This document shows, one piece after another, positions 1 to 9,553 of a stretch of 64,000 nucleotides of DNA. The stretch comes from Acidimicrobiia bacterium (lineage in GTDB: Bacteria; Actinomycetota; Acidimicrobiia; Spongiisociales; ZC4RG35). Every line of letters starts with the position of its first letter. Position 1 is the stretch's first letter. The stretch covers positions 248,001-312,000 of the forward strand of contig JANQOU010000006.1 of NCBI GenBank assembly GCA_028285585.1, read 5' to 3'. A model generated the notes under the pieces. It saw only the letters and a program-made list of their open reading frames with translations. It was not told the origin of the DNA and did not search any database. A program made the translations under genes and the position numbers.

Positions 1-1237
1 CGATGATCGCCAGCGGTGGAAGAGTGGCGTAGCTCCCGACCAAAACCAGGAACTCACCCACGAAGCCGTTGAGGCCGGGCAGTCCGATGGAGGCGAAGAC
101 CATGAACAGGAAGAAGCCCGCGTAGATCGGCATCACCTTCTGCAGCCCGCCGAACTCGGAGATCTGTTTGGTGTGCCGGCGCTCGTAGATCATCCCCACC
201 AAGAGGAACAAAGCCCCGGTGGTGATGCCGTGGTTCACGTTTTGGATGACCGCACCCTGGAGGCCGCCGGAGGTGAGAGCGAAGGTGCCGAGCACGATGA
301 AACCGAGGTGGCTCACCGACGAGTAGGCGACGAGCTTCTTGAGGTCCGGCTGGACTATCGCGACGACCGCTCCGTAGACGATGCCGATGACGGCAAGCAC
401 GCCCATGATCCACGCCGCATCAACCGAGGCTTCGGGGAACAGCCCGAGGTTGTAGCGAAGCAGCCCATAGGTGCCGAGCTTCAGGAGAACACCGGCGAGC
501 AATACCGACCCGGCGGTCGGAGCCTCGGTGTGGGCGTCAGGAAGCCAGGTGTGCAACGGAAACAACGGGACCTTGATCGCAAACGCCAAGGCAAAGGCGG
601 CGAACAGCCACCGCTCGGTGCCCTGGGACAGCTCGACGGTCATCAGATCGGCCAGGGCGAACGACACCGACCCGGCCTGAGCCGAATGAGCCAAGGCAAG
701 TGCGATGATGCCGGCGAGCATGAACGCCGAGCCGAAAGCGGTGTATAGGAAGAACTTCGTTGCCGCATAGCGGCGGCGATCACTCCCCCAGATGCCGATG
801 ATGAAGTACATCGGGACCAAGATCGCCTCGAAGAAGACGAAGAAGAGGAACAGGTCGAGGGCCAAAAAGACACCGATCATCCCGGCTTCCAGCAAGAGCG
901 TGTTGGCAACGAACTCCTTGCGCCGGTTCTTGATCCCAGTAGACGCTCCGAGAGCGATCGGGACGAGGATCGTGGTGAGCAGCACCATGGGCATGGAGAT
1001 GCCGTCCACACCGAGGCTCCAGCTGATACCCCATGGCTCGTACCACGGGACACTCTCGGTGAACTGGAACCCGGGCACGGGCTCAAAGGCGTAGAAGAGG
1101 TATCCGGCGAGAGCAAGGGGGAGCGCCGAGAGAGCGATGCCCAGCGGGAGGTGGAGCTCTTCCCGCTCGCGCGGGATCGCCATGATCACGAGTGCTCCGG
1201 CAATGGGAACCAGGATGAGCCAGGTGAGAAGACTCAT
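1..1237 (-). CDS. nuoM: NADH-quinone oxidoreductase subunit M (partial, 3' end outside window)
   Basis: Antiporter-like membrane subunit of proton-pumping complex I. I translated the minus strand from the ATG at 1237; the product starts MSLLTWLILVP, is hydrophobic throughout, and carries typical NuoM stretches such as PLFPLHTWLPDAHTEAP (a transmembrane helix with the conserved HTWLPDAH) and KKLVAYSSVSHLGF. About 412 codons are present and no stop is reached, so roughly the last 90-100 residues of a normal NuoM of about 500 lie beyond the left edge, where nuoN would be expected. The start overlaps the nuoL stop as ATGA (1234-1237), so translation is probably coupled. Identity is secure. Confidence 0.96.
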   Translation of the reverse strand, partial: MSLLTWLILVPIAGALVIMAIPREREELHLPLGIALSALPLALAGYLFYAFEPVPGFQFTESVPWYEPWGISWSLGVDGISMPMVLLTTILVPIALGASTGIKNRRKEFVANTLLLEAGMIGVFLALDLFLFFVFFEAILVPMYFIIGIWGSDRRRYAATKFFLYTAFGSAFMLAGIIALALAHSAQAGSVSFALADLMTVELSQGTERWLFAAFALAFAIKVPLFPLHTWLPDAHTEAPTAGSVLLAGVLLKLGTYGLLRYNLGLFPEASVDAAWIMGVLAVIGIVYGAVVAIVQPDLKKLVAYSSVSHLGFIVLGTFALTSGGLQGAVIQNVNHGITTGALFLLVGMIYERRHTKQISEFGGLQKVMPIYAGFFLFMVFASIGLPGLNGFVGEFLVLVGSYATLPPLAII

Positions 1238-3123
1238 GCGCCACCTACCAAGAGCCAGATCACGATGCCAACGGTTCCGGCGAGAAGAAGCGCCCCATAG
1301 TTGCGCACGTAACCGGTCTGAAGCGGCCGGATCCAATCCCCAACGCGGACCGCGAGCCGGCCCACGCCGTTCACTGCTCCGTCGATCAAGGGCAAGTCCA
1401 CGCTGAATGCGGCCAGCTCAGCCGTCTTCCGGCCTGGTGCCACCAGCACCGTGCCGTAGAAGTCGTCCACCCGGTAGGCGTCACCCCAAAGTCCCCAGAC
1501 CGGCTGAAGGCTCTGCTCCCAATGCTCCCAGGACTCACGCGGGCGCCTGTAGTTGAGCCATGCGGCACCGATCCCGGCGAGACCAGCTGCGACCGAGAGT
1601 GCGGCCAGCACAACCAGCATCAGGCTGCTGTCAGGCGGATGTGCGATATGCACGTTCTCGAAGGCCGGCTCGAGGAAGTGCTCCAAGGTGAGACGGAAGG
1701 GAGTGTTCACCAGGCCGCCGATCACGGCCAAGCCCGCCAACACCACAAGAGGGATCGTCATGACTCGTGGTGACTCATGAGGCTCGACCCCGTCCTCCCA
1801 ACGCGGCCTGCCCAAGAAGATGAGGATGAACATCCGGGTCATGTAGAAGGCAGTGATCAGAGCGGTGGCGAGGCCGATGACCCATAGGAAGGACCACCAT
1901 CCCCCACGCTCGAACGCCGAGGCGAGTATCTCGTCCTTCGACCAGAAACCGGCCAGCGGGGGCATCCCGGCGATGGCGAGAGTTGCGATGCCCATAGTGA
2001 CACCGGTCACCCGCATCTTGGAGAAGAGGCCGCCCATCTTGTGCATGTCCTGCTCGTCGGCCATGGCGTGAATCACCGACCCGGCGCCAAGGAACAGCAA
2101 AGCCTTGAAGAAGGCGTGGGTCATCAGGTGGAACAGACCGGCCACATAGGCGGTCGTGCCCACGGCGAGGATCATGTAGCCGAGCTGAGAGACAGTCGAG
2201 TAGGCCAGAACCTTCTTGATGTCACGCTGGGCGATGGCAATCGACGCAGCCCAGATCGCGGTGGCCGCGCCAACCGTGGCCACAGTCACCTGAGCGGCCT
2301 CCGACAGCTCGAAGATCGCAGCCGAGCGCGCGATCAGATAGACACCGGCCGTCACCATGGTGGCGGCGTGGATCAGGGCGGACACCGGGGTGGGACCCTC
2401 CATCGCATCGGGCAGCCACACATAGAGGGGGATCTGAGCCGACTTCCCGGCGGCCCCGACGAAGAAGAGAAGAGCGATGGCGGTGGCAAGCCCACCGGTC
2501 AGCTCAGCGCTGGCGCGATCGAACACCCCTGCGAACGAGAGCGTGCCAAACGCGGTGAACACCAGCATCAGCCCGACCATGAGACCGAGATCGCCAATCC
2601 GGTTGACGATGAACGCCTTCTTGGCCGCTGCGGCCGCCGACTGGCGGGTGAACCAGAACCCGATCAGCAAGAAGGAGCAGAGCCCGACCAGCTCCCAGCC
2701 CAGGAACAACATCGCATAGTTGCCGGCCAAGACCAGCGTGAGCATCGAGGCGATGAACAGATTGAGGATGGCGAAGAAACGCGAGAAGCGCTCGTCGCCA
2801 TGCATGTACCCGATGGCGAAGACGTGGATCAGGAACCCGACCCCGGTGACGATCAGCGTCATGAAGGCCGACAGCGGGTCCCAGAGGATCTCCAGGTTGG
2901 CGCCGATCGCCGGCATCCATTCCCAGAGCAGAATGGTCTCCCCATGCTCCCCTCCCCGAATGAAGGGCATCGCGGCAGCAGCTGCGACCAGGAATGCGGT
3001 GCCGGTTGCCGCCGAGGCGACGTAGCCGGCGAGAGGCTCGCGCAGGTAACGGCCCACGAAATGGATCGCCACCGCCCCGGCCAGGGGCACCGCTATCACA
3101 AGCCAAACCAACTCAACCATCAC
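1234..3123 (-). CDS. nuoL: NADH-quinone oxidoreductase subunit L
   Basis: Largest antiporter-like membrane subunit of complex I, 629 residues, the normal family length. Many membrane helices are evident; family stretches include ELVGLCSFLLIGFW, the PDAMEGPTPVSALIHAATMV segment and AYSTVSQLGYM near residue 306. The C-terminal portion contains the region that forms the long lateral helix in known structures. A GGAGG ribosome site at 3131-3135 precedes the ATG at 3123. It is the only gene of the nuo cluster separated from its upstream neighbour by a large gap (142 bases to nuoK), and that gap is filled by an inverted-repeat element. The stop overlaps the nuoM start. Confidence 0.98.
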   Translation of the reverse strand: MMVELVWLVIAVPLAGAVAIHFVGRYLREPLAGYVASAATGTAFLVAAAAAMPFIRGGEHGETILLWEWMPAIGANLEILWDPLSAFMTLIVTGVGFLIHVFAIGYMHGDERFSRFFAILNLFIASMLTLVLAGNYAMLFLGWELVGLCSFLLIGFWFTRQSAAAAAKKAFIVNRIGDLGLMVGLMLVFTAFGTLSFAGVFDRASAELTGGLATAIALLFFVGAAGKSAQIPLYVWLPDAMEGPTPVSALIHAATMVTAGVYLIARSAAIFELSEAAQVTVATVGAATAIWAASIAIAQRDIKKVLAYSTVSQLGYMILAVGTTAYVAGLFHLMTHAFFKALLFLGAGSVIHAMADEQDMHKMGGLFSKMRVTGVTMGIATLAIAGMPPLAGFWSKDEILASAFERGGWWSFLWVIGLATALITAFYMTRMFILIFLGRPRWEDGVEPHESPRVMTIPLVVLAGLAVIGGLVNTPFRLTLEHFLEPAFENVHIAHPPDSSLMLVVLAALSVAAGLAGIGAAWLNYRRPRESWEHWEQSLQPVWGLWGDAYRVDDFYGTVLVAPGRKTAELAAFSVDLPLIDGAVNGVGRLAVRVGDWIRPLQTGYVRNYGALLLAGTVGIVIWLLVGGA

Positions 3124-3135
3124 CGACCGGCCTCC

Positions 3136-3255
3136 TTGCTATAGCAACCCGTGTCGGTCAGCGACACGCTGTGCACGGCAGACGCGAGCAACGGCCGACA
3201 ACAGCTAGTTACGCGTGCACCGCGTGACGCATAGCGCGACCACTTGCTATAGCAA
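3136..3255. mobile_element. 120-bp non-autonomous inverted-repeat element (MITE-like)
   Basis: Both ends are the 12-bp palindrome TTGCTATAGCAA (3136-3147 and 3244-3255). Inside each palindrome follows a further 30 bases ending in GTGCACG, so the ends form about 42-bp inverted arms. These arms match the 42-bp terminal repeats of the unit at 19209-20250: the left arm shares the AGCGACACGCTGTGCACG end, and the right arm, read inward, shares GTGGTCGCGCT and GTGCACG. The two arms differ from each other at about ten positions, so this copy looks decayed. There is no open reading frame in the roughly 36-base core. It fills almost all of the nuoK-nuoL spacer. No clear target-site duplication is seen. 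Confidence 0.75.
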
Positions 3256-3265
3256 CGATGCACAG

Positions 3266-3568
3266 TCAGCCCCTCAGCTCGCTCAACTCGTCCACCGATG
3301 CGGTGGATTTGAGACGGAAGATGGAGACGATGATCGCCAGCCCGACCACCACCTCTGCCGCGGCGACGACGAGGATGAAGAACACGGCGACCTGGCCGTT
3401 GATGTCGTTGAGCGCCCGGCCCGCCGAGATCAGGGTGAGGTTGACCGCGTTCAGCATCAGCTCGATGCACATGAACATCACCAGAGCGTTGCGGCGAACC
3501 AGAAGCCCAAGAGCGCCAATCGTGAAAAGGACAGCGGCGAGAGCCATGTAGAGGCCGGGGTCGATCAT
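3266..3568 (-). CDS. nuoK: NADH-quinone oxidoreductase subunit K
   Basis: Small membrane subunit of complex I, 100 residues with three transmembrane helices, the usual size. The membrane glutamate essential for proton translocation is visible in the stretch MFMCIELMLNAVNL near residue 36. The ATG at 3568 overlaps the nuoJ stop (ATGA), the standard coupling in this cluster. Downstream lies the 120-bp inverted-repeat element before nuoL. Confidence 0.97.
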   Translation of the reverse strand: MIDPGLYMALAAVLFTIGALGLLVRRNALVMFMCIELMLNAVNLTLISAGRALNDINGQVAVFFILVVAAAEVVVGLAIIVSIFRLKSTASVDELSELRG

Positions 3569-4101
3569 TCCTGGCTCCTCCGCCGATAGTGAGCCAAGGC
3601 GATGGCACCTGCCGCCGCGATGGTCAGCAGAAGCGCGGTCGCCTCGAAGGCGAGCACCCAGTCCGTGAACAGCGGCTCGGCCACCGCTTGGACGGTCCCG
3701 TTGGTGAGATCCGGGTTGATCGGGGCACTGGCGGCCGGCACCCAGTCGAAATCGGCGAAGAAGGTGAGACCGCCGGCGATGAGGACCACAGCTCCGGCGA
3801 GCACAGCGATGACCAGACGCTGACCGGGAAGCTTCTCGTCGCGGTCCTCTGACTTGTCCACCCCGATCAGCATGATCACGAACAAGAACAGAGTGAGTAC
3901 CGCCCCGGCGTAGACGATCACCTGCACTGCGGCAACCATGTGCGCCAGCTGAAGCACATAGAGCACCGCCACCGAGAACAACGTCCCGAGAAGCCCCATC
4001 GCCGAGTAGACCGGGTTGCGAGCCATCACAACGGTCACGGCGCCGGCAATGGCGGCGATGGCCATCAGGATAAAGATCAAGGCCTCAACCATCGGCGTCA
4101 T
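3565..4101 (-). CDS. nuoJ: NADH-quinone oxidoreductase subunit J
   Basis: Membrane subunit of complex I next to NuoK. The product reads MTPMVEALIFILMAIAA and then PVYSAMGLLGTLFSVAVLYV, with the family's HMVAAVQVIVYAGAVLTLFLF segment. About 178 residues and five predicted transmembrane helices, typical for NuoJ. The reading frame stays open further upstream but that part is the nuoI coding region in another frame. I chose the ATG at 4101; the ATG at 4092 is equally possible, and both overlap the end of nuoI. The C-terminus is basic (YRRRSQE) and overlaps nuoK by 4 bases. Confidence 0.95.
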   Translation of the reverse strand: MTPMVEALIFILMAIAAIAGAVTVVMARNPVYSAMGLLGTLFSVAVLYVLQLAHMVAAVQVIVYAGAVLTLFLFVIMLIGVDKSEDRDEKLPGQRLVIAVLAGAVVLIAGGLTFFADFDWVPAASAPINPDLTNGTVQAVAEPLFTDWVLAFEATALLLTIAAAGAIALAHYRRRSQE

Positions 4102-4738
4102 CTGACTGCTTGGAGTCTCTTGCGTCTTGGTCGGGCTCGGGGTCCCAGTCAGCCGGGCCCGGGGTTCCCTGCCACATCTGGACGCCCTCGTAGGCCGCGG
4201 CACCGGAAGACGCGGTGGCACGCAGCCAGCCATCCGCTGTCAGCAGCTCCTCCTGATCTGCGAGCGGGTCGTCCGGGAACATGTGGGGCACGTTGCCCTG
4301 CGTGTCCATCAGGAGGGTCTCCCGGGTGTAGATCGCGTCTTCCCGGTTGGTGGTGGACATCTCAAACAGGTGGGTCATCGTGATTGCCTCGGTGGGGCAG
4401 GCCTCCACGCACAAGCCGCAGAAGATGCAGCGCAACATGTTGATCTCGTAGACGTAGCCGAACCGCTCACCCGGAGACGTGGGAGCTTCCGGATCGTTGT
4501 CCATCCCCCTCACATAGATGCAATGAGCAGGACAGGCGCCGGCGCACAGCTCACAACCGATGCACTTCTCCATGCCGTCCGGATACCGATTGAGCACGTG
4601 GCGCCCGTGGAAACGCTGCGGCTTCTCCCGCATCTCCTTCGGGTACTCGGTCGTCACCACCTCCCGGCCGGTGATGGTGCGCAGCATGGTCCCGCCGGTG
4701 ACCTTGAGGCCCTTGAAGAACTCAGTCAATAGACCCAT
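4085..4738 (-). CDS. nuoI: NADH-quinone oxidoreductase subunit I (two 4Fe-4S clusters)
   Basis: Peripheral-arm subunit carrying the two 4Fe-4S clusters of complex I that lead electrons to NuoB. Both cysteine motifs are present: CIGCELCAGACP and CIFCGLCVEACP. With the ATG at 4738 (MGLLTEFFKGLKVTGG) the protein is 217 residues, longer than the usual 160-180 because of an acidic, probably disordered tail after about residue 165 (ending DWDPEPDQDARDSKQSDDADG). It sits 2 bases after the nuoH stop in the direction of transcription and overlaps nuoJ. Confidence 0.97.
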   Translation of the reverse strand: MGLLTEFFKGLKVTGGTMLRTITGREVVTTEYPKEMREKPQRFHGRHVLNRYPDGMEKCIGCELCAGACPAHCIYVRGMDNDPEAPTSPGERFGYVYEINMLRCIFCGLCVEACPTEAITMTHLFEMSTTNREDAIYTRETLLMDTQGNVPHMFPDDPLADQEELLTADGWLRATASSGAAAYEGVQMWQGTPGPADWDPEPDQDARDSKQSDDADG

Positions 4739-4740
4739 CG

Positions 4741-5808
4741 CTAACTCCAGGGTGCGCCGAATTGACGGAAGCCGATCGCCACGGTCGAAACGATCAGCCA
4801 GACAAGCGCGGCCGGTATCAGCCGCTTCCAGCCCAGCGACATGAGCTGGTCGTACCGAAGCCTGGGCAGTGTGGCCCTGATCCAGAAGAAGAGAAAGACG
4901 ATCACATAGGTCTTGATCAGGAACCAGATGGTTGGCAGCACCGCAGCAACGATCGGCGGGCCAAACGTCGGGCCGTTCCAACCTCCGAGAAAGAGGGTGG
5001 CCGCAATCGCCGACATGGAGAAGATGTTGACGTATTCGGCAAGAAAGAACATGGCAAATCTCATGCCCGAGTACTCGGTGTGAAAGCCGCCGACAATCTC
5101 CTGCTCGGCTTCGACCAGGTCGAAAGGAGCGCGGTTGGTCTCGGCGACTATGGCGATCAAGAAAACCACGAAAGCGGCGACCTGGGGAAAGATGTTCCAT
5201 CTCGGGATGATGCCGCCCCAAGTTCCTTGCTGGGCTTCGACTATCGAAGCAAGGGAGAGGGCGTTCTCACTTCCCAGCGAGGCGGTCCAAAGAACGACGG
5301 CCACCATGGCCAGGCCCATCGCCGCCTCGTAAGAGATCGCTTGCGCCGTGGCTCGGACACCGCCGATCAGCGGGTACTTCGAGCCCGACGACCATCCGGC
5401 GAGCACCACGGCGTACACCGCCATCGACGACATGGCCAGGATGAACAGAAGGCCGATGTGGAGATCGGCGCCTTGCAGAGCCACCTCGTACTCACCAATG
5501 GTGAAAGGTGCTCCCCAGGGCACCATCATGAAGATGAGGAAAGCCGGGATCACTGCAAGGAATGGAGCAAGCAGATACATGCCCAACTCCACCTTGCGTG
5601 GCGTGACAGACTCCTTGAAGAACAGCTTGAGGCCGTCGGCGACAGTTTGCAGAATCCCCCACGGCCCGGCTCGGTTCGGCCCGATACGCGACTGCATATC
5701 CGCGACGATCTTGCGCTCCGCCCAGACGTTGATGACTGTGACCAGCAGCAGAAGGACGAAGGTCATCACGACGCGCAGGACGACGATGGCGATTTCTTCC
5801 CAAGTCAT
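4741..5808 (-). CDS. nuoH: NADH-quinone oxidoreductase subunit H
   Basis: Membrane subunit forming the quinone-entry chamber of complex I; 355 residues, about eight helices. Signature stretches are MQSRIGPNRAGPWGILQ near residue 40 and ETNRAPFDLVEAEQEIVGGF near residue 220, both lining the quinone site in known structures. The ATG at 5808 overlaps the nuoG stop (ATGA). The gene ends 2 bases before nuoI begins. Confidence 0.98.
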   Translation of the reverse strand: MTWEEIAIVVLRVVMTFVLLLLVTVINVWAERKIVADMQSRIGPNRAGPWGILQTVADGLKLFFKESVTPRKVELGMYLLAPFLAVIPAFLIFMMVPWGAPFTIGEYEVALQGADLHIGLLFILAMSSMAVYAVVLAGWSSGSKYPLIGGVRATAQAISYEAAMGLAMVAVVLWTASLGSENALSLASIVEAQQGTWGGIIPRWNIFPQVAAFVVFLIAIVAETNRAPFDLVEAEQEIVGGFHTEYSGMRFAMFFLAEYVNIFSMSAIAATLFLGGWNGPTFGPPIVAAVLPTIWFLIKTYVIVFLFFWIRATLPRLRYDQLMSLGWKRLIPAALVWLIVSTVAIGFRQFGAPWS

Positions 5809-8240
5809 GTCTTCACCGGTGTGACTCGAGCCACCGGGTCGGTGCCGAGGTGGGCTCCGCCCGGCTGGTTGAAGGGCACAAAAAGCACCCCAGCCGGTGT
5901 GCCTTCGTCGAGAACTACGGTGAATTCGCCCTCACCCTGACTGGTCACGACACGCAGAGGGCGACCGTCCTGGGCACCAACGCTGGGGGCATCAGCAGGG
6001 TTGATGCGCACAACTGCACCCGGTGCGAGTGGATGGAGCGAAGGTGACTCGCGGAGACGGACACCGTCGTCGTACATGGTCCGGGCGACATGAAGGGTGA
6101 AGGCCGCCTCCGGGGAAGCCTTGCCGCCGGCGGCAATAGGGATGTGACTGATCACCCGGGTGTCATCGACCGGGATCACGGCTCCCTCCCGCTGCTCCCA
6201 TTCGAGAAGATCGAAGGTGACCCCTTCGTAGGCCCCGACGATCTCTGAGATCTCCTTGTTGATGATCTCCACGGACCCGAGGCCGAGGTCCACTCCCATC
6301 GACAGCGCCACATCGCCGACCACGGCCCAATCGGCGCGAGCCTGGCCTGGTGCCGGCCGGATCTGATTCACCTTCTGAACCCGACCCTCGACGTTGGTGA
6401 CGGTCCCTTCCTTCTCGGCAAAGCCGGCCGCAGGCAATATCACGTCGGCATTGCAATTGCTGTCGTTGACGAACATGTCGATCGAGACCACATACTCCGC
6501 GCCGGCGAGGCCGTCACTGGCAGCACTTGGGATCGGCATGTCGCGAACCGGGTCCGAGCCAACCAGGAGAAGAGCTCTCACTTCCCCAGAGTCGAGGCCG
6601 GCAAGGATCTCCGTCGAATCACGCCCTGGAAGACCAGCCGGCTCACCGCCCCAGGCCTCGCCCAGGGCTGCCGCACCCGCCGAGTCGACGTTGACCCGCC
6701 CGGGGAAGAGGTCAGGGGCAAGCCCCATGTCGAGGGCTCCATAAGTGTTGGATCGGGAGTTCAGCGGGAGAATCAGCGTCTTGACCGCCTTCTGACGGAT
6801 GAAGGCTGCGACCGACTCGGCCAGGTCAGGACCGTCGGCATGGCTGGCCATCCCGACCAGAACGACCACCTTGTTGGCCGATAGCGCATGCAAAACGTCG
6901 GCGTGCTCCCCTTCCGCCAGCTCGTCGAGAAGCTGGAAGCCGCCGCCCGGCCGGTAGTTGAGCTTGTGTGATGCCCTGTCGTCGAGGCCGGTGGCTCTCG
7001 GGTGAATCACCACCAGGGTCTTGCCCAGCTCCTGCGCGGCGCGACGCACCCTGAGGTACAGCGTCGGATGCTCTTCCTTGAGATCCGGTCCCCAGACCAA
7101 GATCGTGTCGGCATCGTCGATGTCGGAGATGCAAGCCCTGTCGACCGTTGCGGCCAGGAAGTGTGATGCGAGAGCGTCGCCAACCGTGGCGTCGACGTTG
7201 TTGGTCCCCAACGCAACCCGGGCAAACTTTGACAACGCGTAGGCATCCTCGTTGGTCCCGTTGGCACCGCCGATGACGCCAATCGCCTCACCCCCGTCTT
7301 CGTCTTTAACCAGTTGGAACCGAGTCGCCACCATGTCGATGGCCTCGGCCCAAGGCACGGCCACCAACTCTCCCCCACGACGGACCAGTGGCTCGGTGAC
7401 ACGATTGTCCGAGCGGAGATGCTCGAACCCGAACCTCGCCTTGTCAGAGAGCCAGCCGTGGTTGGTGGCGTCGTTGTCGACACCGGTGTATCTCAGAATC
7501 TCGTTCTGGCTGGCGTGGATCTCCATCCTCGGATGTGCCGTGTCCTGCAACGAGGAACTCTCGACCTTCTTGAGATCCCAAGGCCGCGCCCGGAACCGAT
7601 ATGGCTTGGCGGTCAGGGCACCGACGGGGCAGATCTGAACGGTGTTGCCTGAGAAGTACGAGCTGAAGGGAAGGTCGGGGAAGGTGTTGACCTCGGTGGC
7701 ATTTCCCCGGTCTTTGAACTCGATCAGCGGATCACCGGAGATCTCGTCGGAGAACCGGGTGCAGCGTGCGCACAGGATGCACCGCTCCCTGTCCAGCAGC
7801 ACCAGGTCCGATATGGGGATCGGCTTCTCGTAGGTTCGCTTGATCTCGACAAAGCGCGACTCGCCGGGCCCATATGCCATGGCCTGATCCTGGAGCGGGC
7901 ACTCCCCGCCCTTGTCACACACGGGGCAATCGAGAGGGTGGTTGGCGAGCAGGAACTCGAGAATCGCCTCCTGCGCCTTCTTCACCTCGGCGCTCTCGGT
8001 GTCGACCACCATGCCCTCGGTGACGTTGTTGGTGCAGGCGGTAACCATCATCGGCCCGCGCGGCGTATCGACCTCGACCAGGCACATGCGACACATGCCC
8101 ACCGGGTTCATCCGCTCGTGCCAACAGAAGCGGGGGATATAGGTGCCCTCGTCCTGAGCAGCCTTGATCAGCAGCTCCCCTTCAGGGACCTGCTTGTCCT
8201 CACCGTTGATGGTGATCGTCACCAGCGTCCGTTCACTCAT
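5805..8240 (-). CDS. nuoG: NADH-quinone oxidoreductase subunit G
   Basis: Large peripheral subunit of complex I, 811 residues. Order of domains: N-terminal 2Fe-2S ferredoxin domain (CWHERMNPVGMCRMCLVEVD), the HxxxCxxC plus C cluster region (CPVCDKGGECPLQDQ), a 4Fe-4S pair (CILCARC ... CPVGAL), then a molybdopterin-oxidoreductase-like domain that holds no cofactor in this family. I start at ATG 8240 (MSERTLVTITING) because it overlaps the nuoF stop as ATGA; the frame is open about 12 codons further upstream, inside nuoF. Confidence 0.97.
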   Translation of the reverse strand: MSERTLVTITINGEDKQVPEGELLIKAAQDEGTYIPRFCWHERMNPVGMCRMCLVEVDTPRGPMMVTACTNNVTEGMVVDTESAEVKKAQEAILEFLLANHPLDCPVCDKGGECPLQDQAMAYGPGESRFVEIKRTYEKPIPISDLVLLDRERCILCARCTRFSDEISGDPLIEFKDRGNATEVNTFPDLPFSSYFSGNTVQICPVGALTAKPYRFRARPWDLKKVESSSLQDTAHPRMEIHASQNEILRYTGVDNDATNHGWLSDKARFGFEHLRSDNRVTEPLVRRGGELVAVPWAEAIDMVATRFQLVKDEDGGEAIGVIGGANGTNEDAYALSKFARVALGTNNVDATVGDALASHFLAATVDRACISDIDDADTILVWGPDLKEEHPTLYLRVRRAAQELGKTLVVIHPRATGLDDRASHKLNYRPGGGFQLLDELAEGEHADVLHALSANKVVVLVGMASHADGPDLAESVAAFIRQKAVKTLILPLNSRSNTYGALDMGLAPDLFPGRVNVDSAGAAALGEAWGGEPAGLPGRDSTEILAGLDSGEVRALLLVGSDPVRDMPIPSAASDGLAGAEYVVSIDMFVNDSNCNADVILPAAGFAEKEGTVTNVEGRVQKVNQIRPAPGQARADWAVVGDVALSMGVDLGLGSVEIINKEISEIVGAYEGVTFDLLEWEQREGAVIPVDDTRVISHIPIAAGGKASPEAAFTLHVARTMYDDGVRLRESPSLHPLAPGAVVRINPADAPSVGAQDGRPLRVVTSQGEGEFTVVLDEGTPAGVLFVPFNQPGGAHLGTDPVARVTPVKT

Positions 8241-9553
8241 GGCGAACCGACCGGCTGAGCTGACTTGAGCGGGCATCCGCCTTGGGACACATGCGACTCC
8301 ACCTCTTCGATGAAGTAGTCCTTGAGAGCCTTGATCGGCGACACTGCCGACGGGCCGAGGGGGCAGATCGTGGTCATCTTCGGAGGCCAGCCAAGGCCGA
8401 TGCTGATCCCGTCTGAGACGTCGACGGCAAGATCGAGATCCACGGCACGTCCCTGCCCGTCTTCGATGCGGCGAAGGATCATCTCTAGCCAGGTCGTGCC
8501 CTCACGACACGGCGTGCACTGCCCACAAGACTCGTGGGCAAAGAAGCGGATCACACGCTCGGCAGCCTCGACCATGCAGGTGGTTTCGTCCATCACGATC
8601 ACCGCACCCGAGCCCAGCATCGAGCCCGCCGCCGCGGTGTCGTCTTTGGTTATCGGGAGGTCGAGATGGTGCTCGGGGACAAACCAAGGCGCCGAGGCCC
8701 CACCGGGGATCCACGCCTTCAGGTCCCTGCCGCCCGGGATCCCCCCGCCGATGTCATAGATCAGCTCGCGCCAGGTGATTCCGTGGGGCAACTCGTAGTT
8801 GCCTGGCTTCTCGACGTGTCCTGACAGCGACATCATGAAAGTGCCGGTGTCCTCGTTGCCGGTGAGCGCCGCATAGTCACCTGAGCCCATGGCGAGAATG
8901 TGAGGGAGATTGGAGACCGTCTCGACGTTGTTGACGATTGTGGGGAGCATGTACAGCCCCTTGGCCGCTGGGAAGTAAGGGGGTTTCAGCCTCGGCTCTC
9001 CGCGGAGACCCTCCAGCGAGTTGATCAGAGCGGTTTCCTCACCGCAGATGTAGGCGCCCCCGCCGAGGTGGACAGTCAGCTCCAGGTCGTAGTCCGATCC
9101 GAAGATTCCCTTGCCGAGGAACCCGTTCGCGTACGCCTCGTCCACTGCCGCCTGCACTCGGCGGGCCGGCTTCGGGTACTCACCCCTGATGTATACAAAG
9201 GCGTGATGCACCTCGTTGGCTATGGCGGTGATGATGATCCCCTCGATCATCTGATGCGGGTCGCGCTCCAGCAGTTGGCGGTCCTTGAAGGTCCCGGGCT
9301 CTGACTCGTCCCCGTTGATCACCAGATACGAGGGCCGCGCCGGAGCCAGGAAGCTCCACTTGAGGCCGGCAGAGAAGGCGGCACCTCCGCGCCCCAGCAA
9401 ACCGGACGCTTTGACCTCCTCGACGAGCTCGTCTCGGGTCATCCCCAACGCGCGGCGCGCCTGGTTGTAGCCATCGGTCGCCTGGTACCGCTCCAGGGTG
9501 TGCGAGTCGGCGGGATGGTCCACCATCCGCTTGGTCACGAGAAGCGTGGTCAT
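8237..9553 (-). CDS. nuoF: NADH-quinone oxidoreductase subunit F (NADH/FMN site)
   Basis: Complex I subunit that oxidises NADH through FMN and passes electrons to its 4Fe-4S cluster (N3). The glycine-rich nucleotide segment GLLGRGGAAFSAGLKW lies near residue 50, the YICGEETALINSLEG segment is in the middle, and the cluster ligands are SCGQCTPCREGT with the fourth cysteine in TICPLG. 438 residues, normal length. It overlaps both neighbours (nuoE and nuoG) by 4 bases, so E, F and G are translationally coupled. Confidence 0.98.
   Translation of the reverse strand: MTTLLVTKRMVDHPADSHTLERYQATDGYNQARRALGMTRDELVEEVKASGLLGRGGAAFSAGLKWSFLAPARPSYLVINGDESEPGTFKDRQLLERDPHQMIEGIIITAIANEVHHAFVYIRGEYPKPARRVQAAVDEAYANGFLGKGIFGSDYDLELTVHLGGGAYICGEETALINSLEGLRGEPRLKPPYFPAAKGLYMLPTIVNNVETVSNLPHILAMGSGDYAALTGNEDTGTFMMSLSGHVEKPGNYELPHGITWRELIYDIGGGIPGGRDLKAWIPGGASAPWFVPEHHLDLPITKDDTAAAGSMLGSGAVIVMDETTCMVEAAERVIRFFAHESCGQCTPCREGTTWLEMILRRIEDGQGRAVDLDLAVDVSDGISIGLGWPPKMTTICPLGPSAVSPIKALKDYFIEEVESHVSQGGCPLKSAQPVGSP

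Noticed and set aside
2041-3144. 367-codon open frame on the plus strand opposite nuoL
   Set aside because: Its product is low-complexity Arg/Gly/Asp-rich and lies fully opposite a certain nuoL; a typical high-GC shadow.
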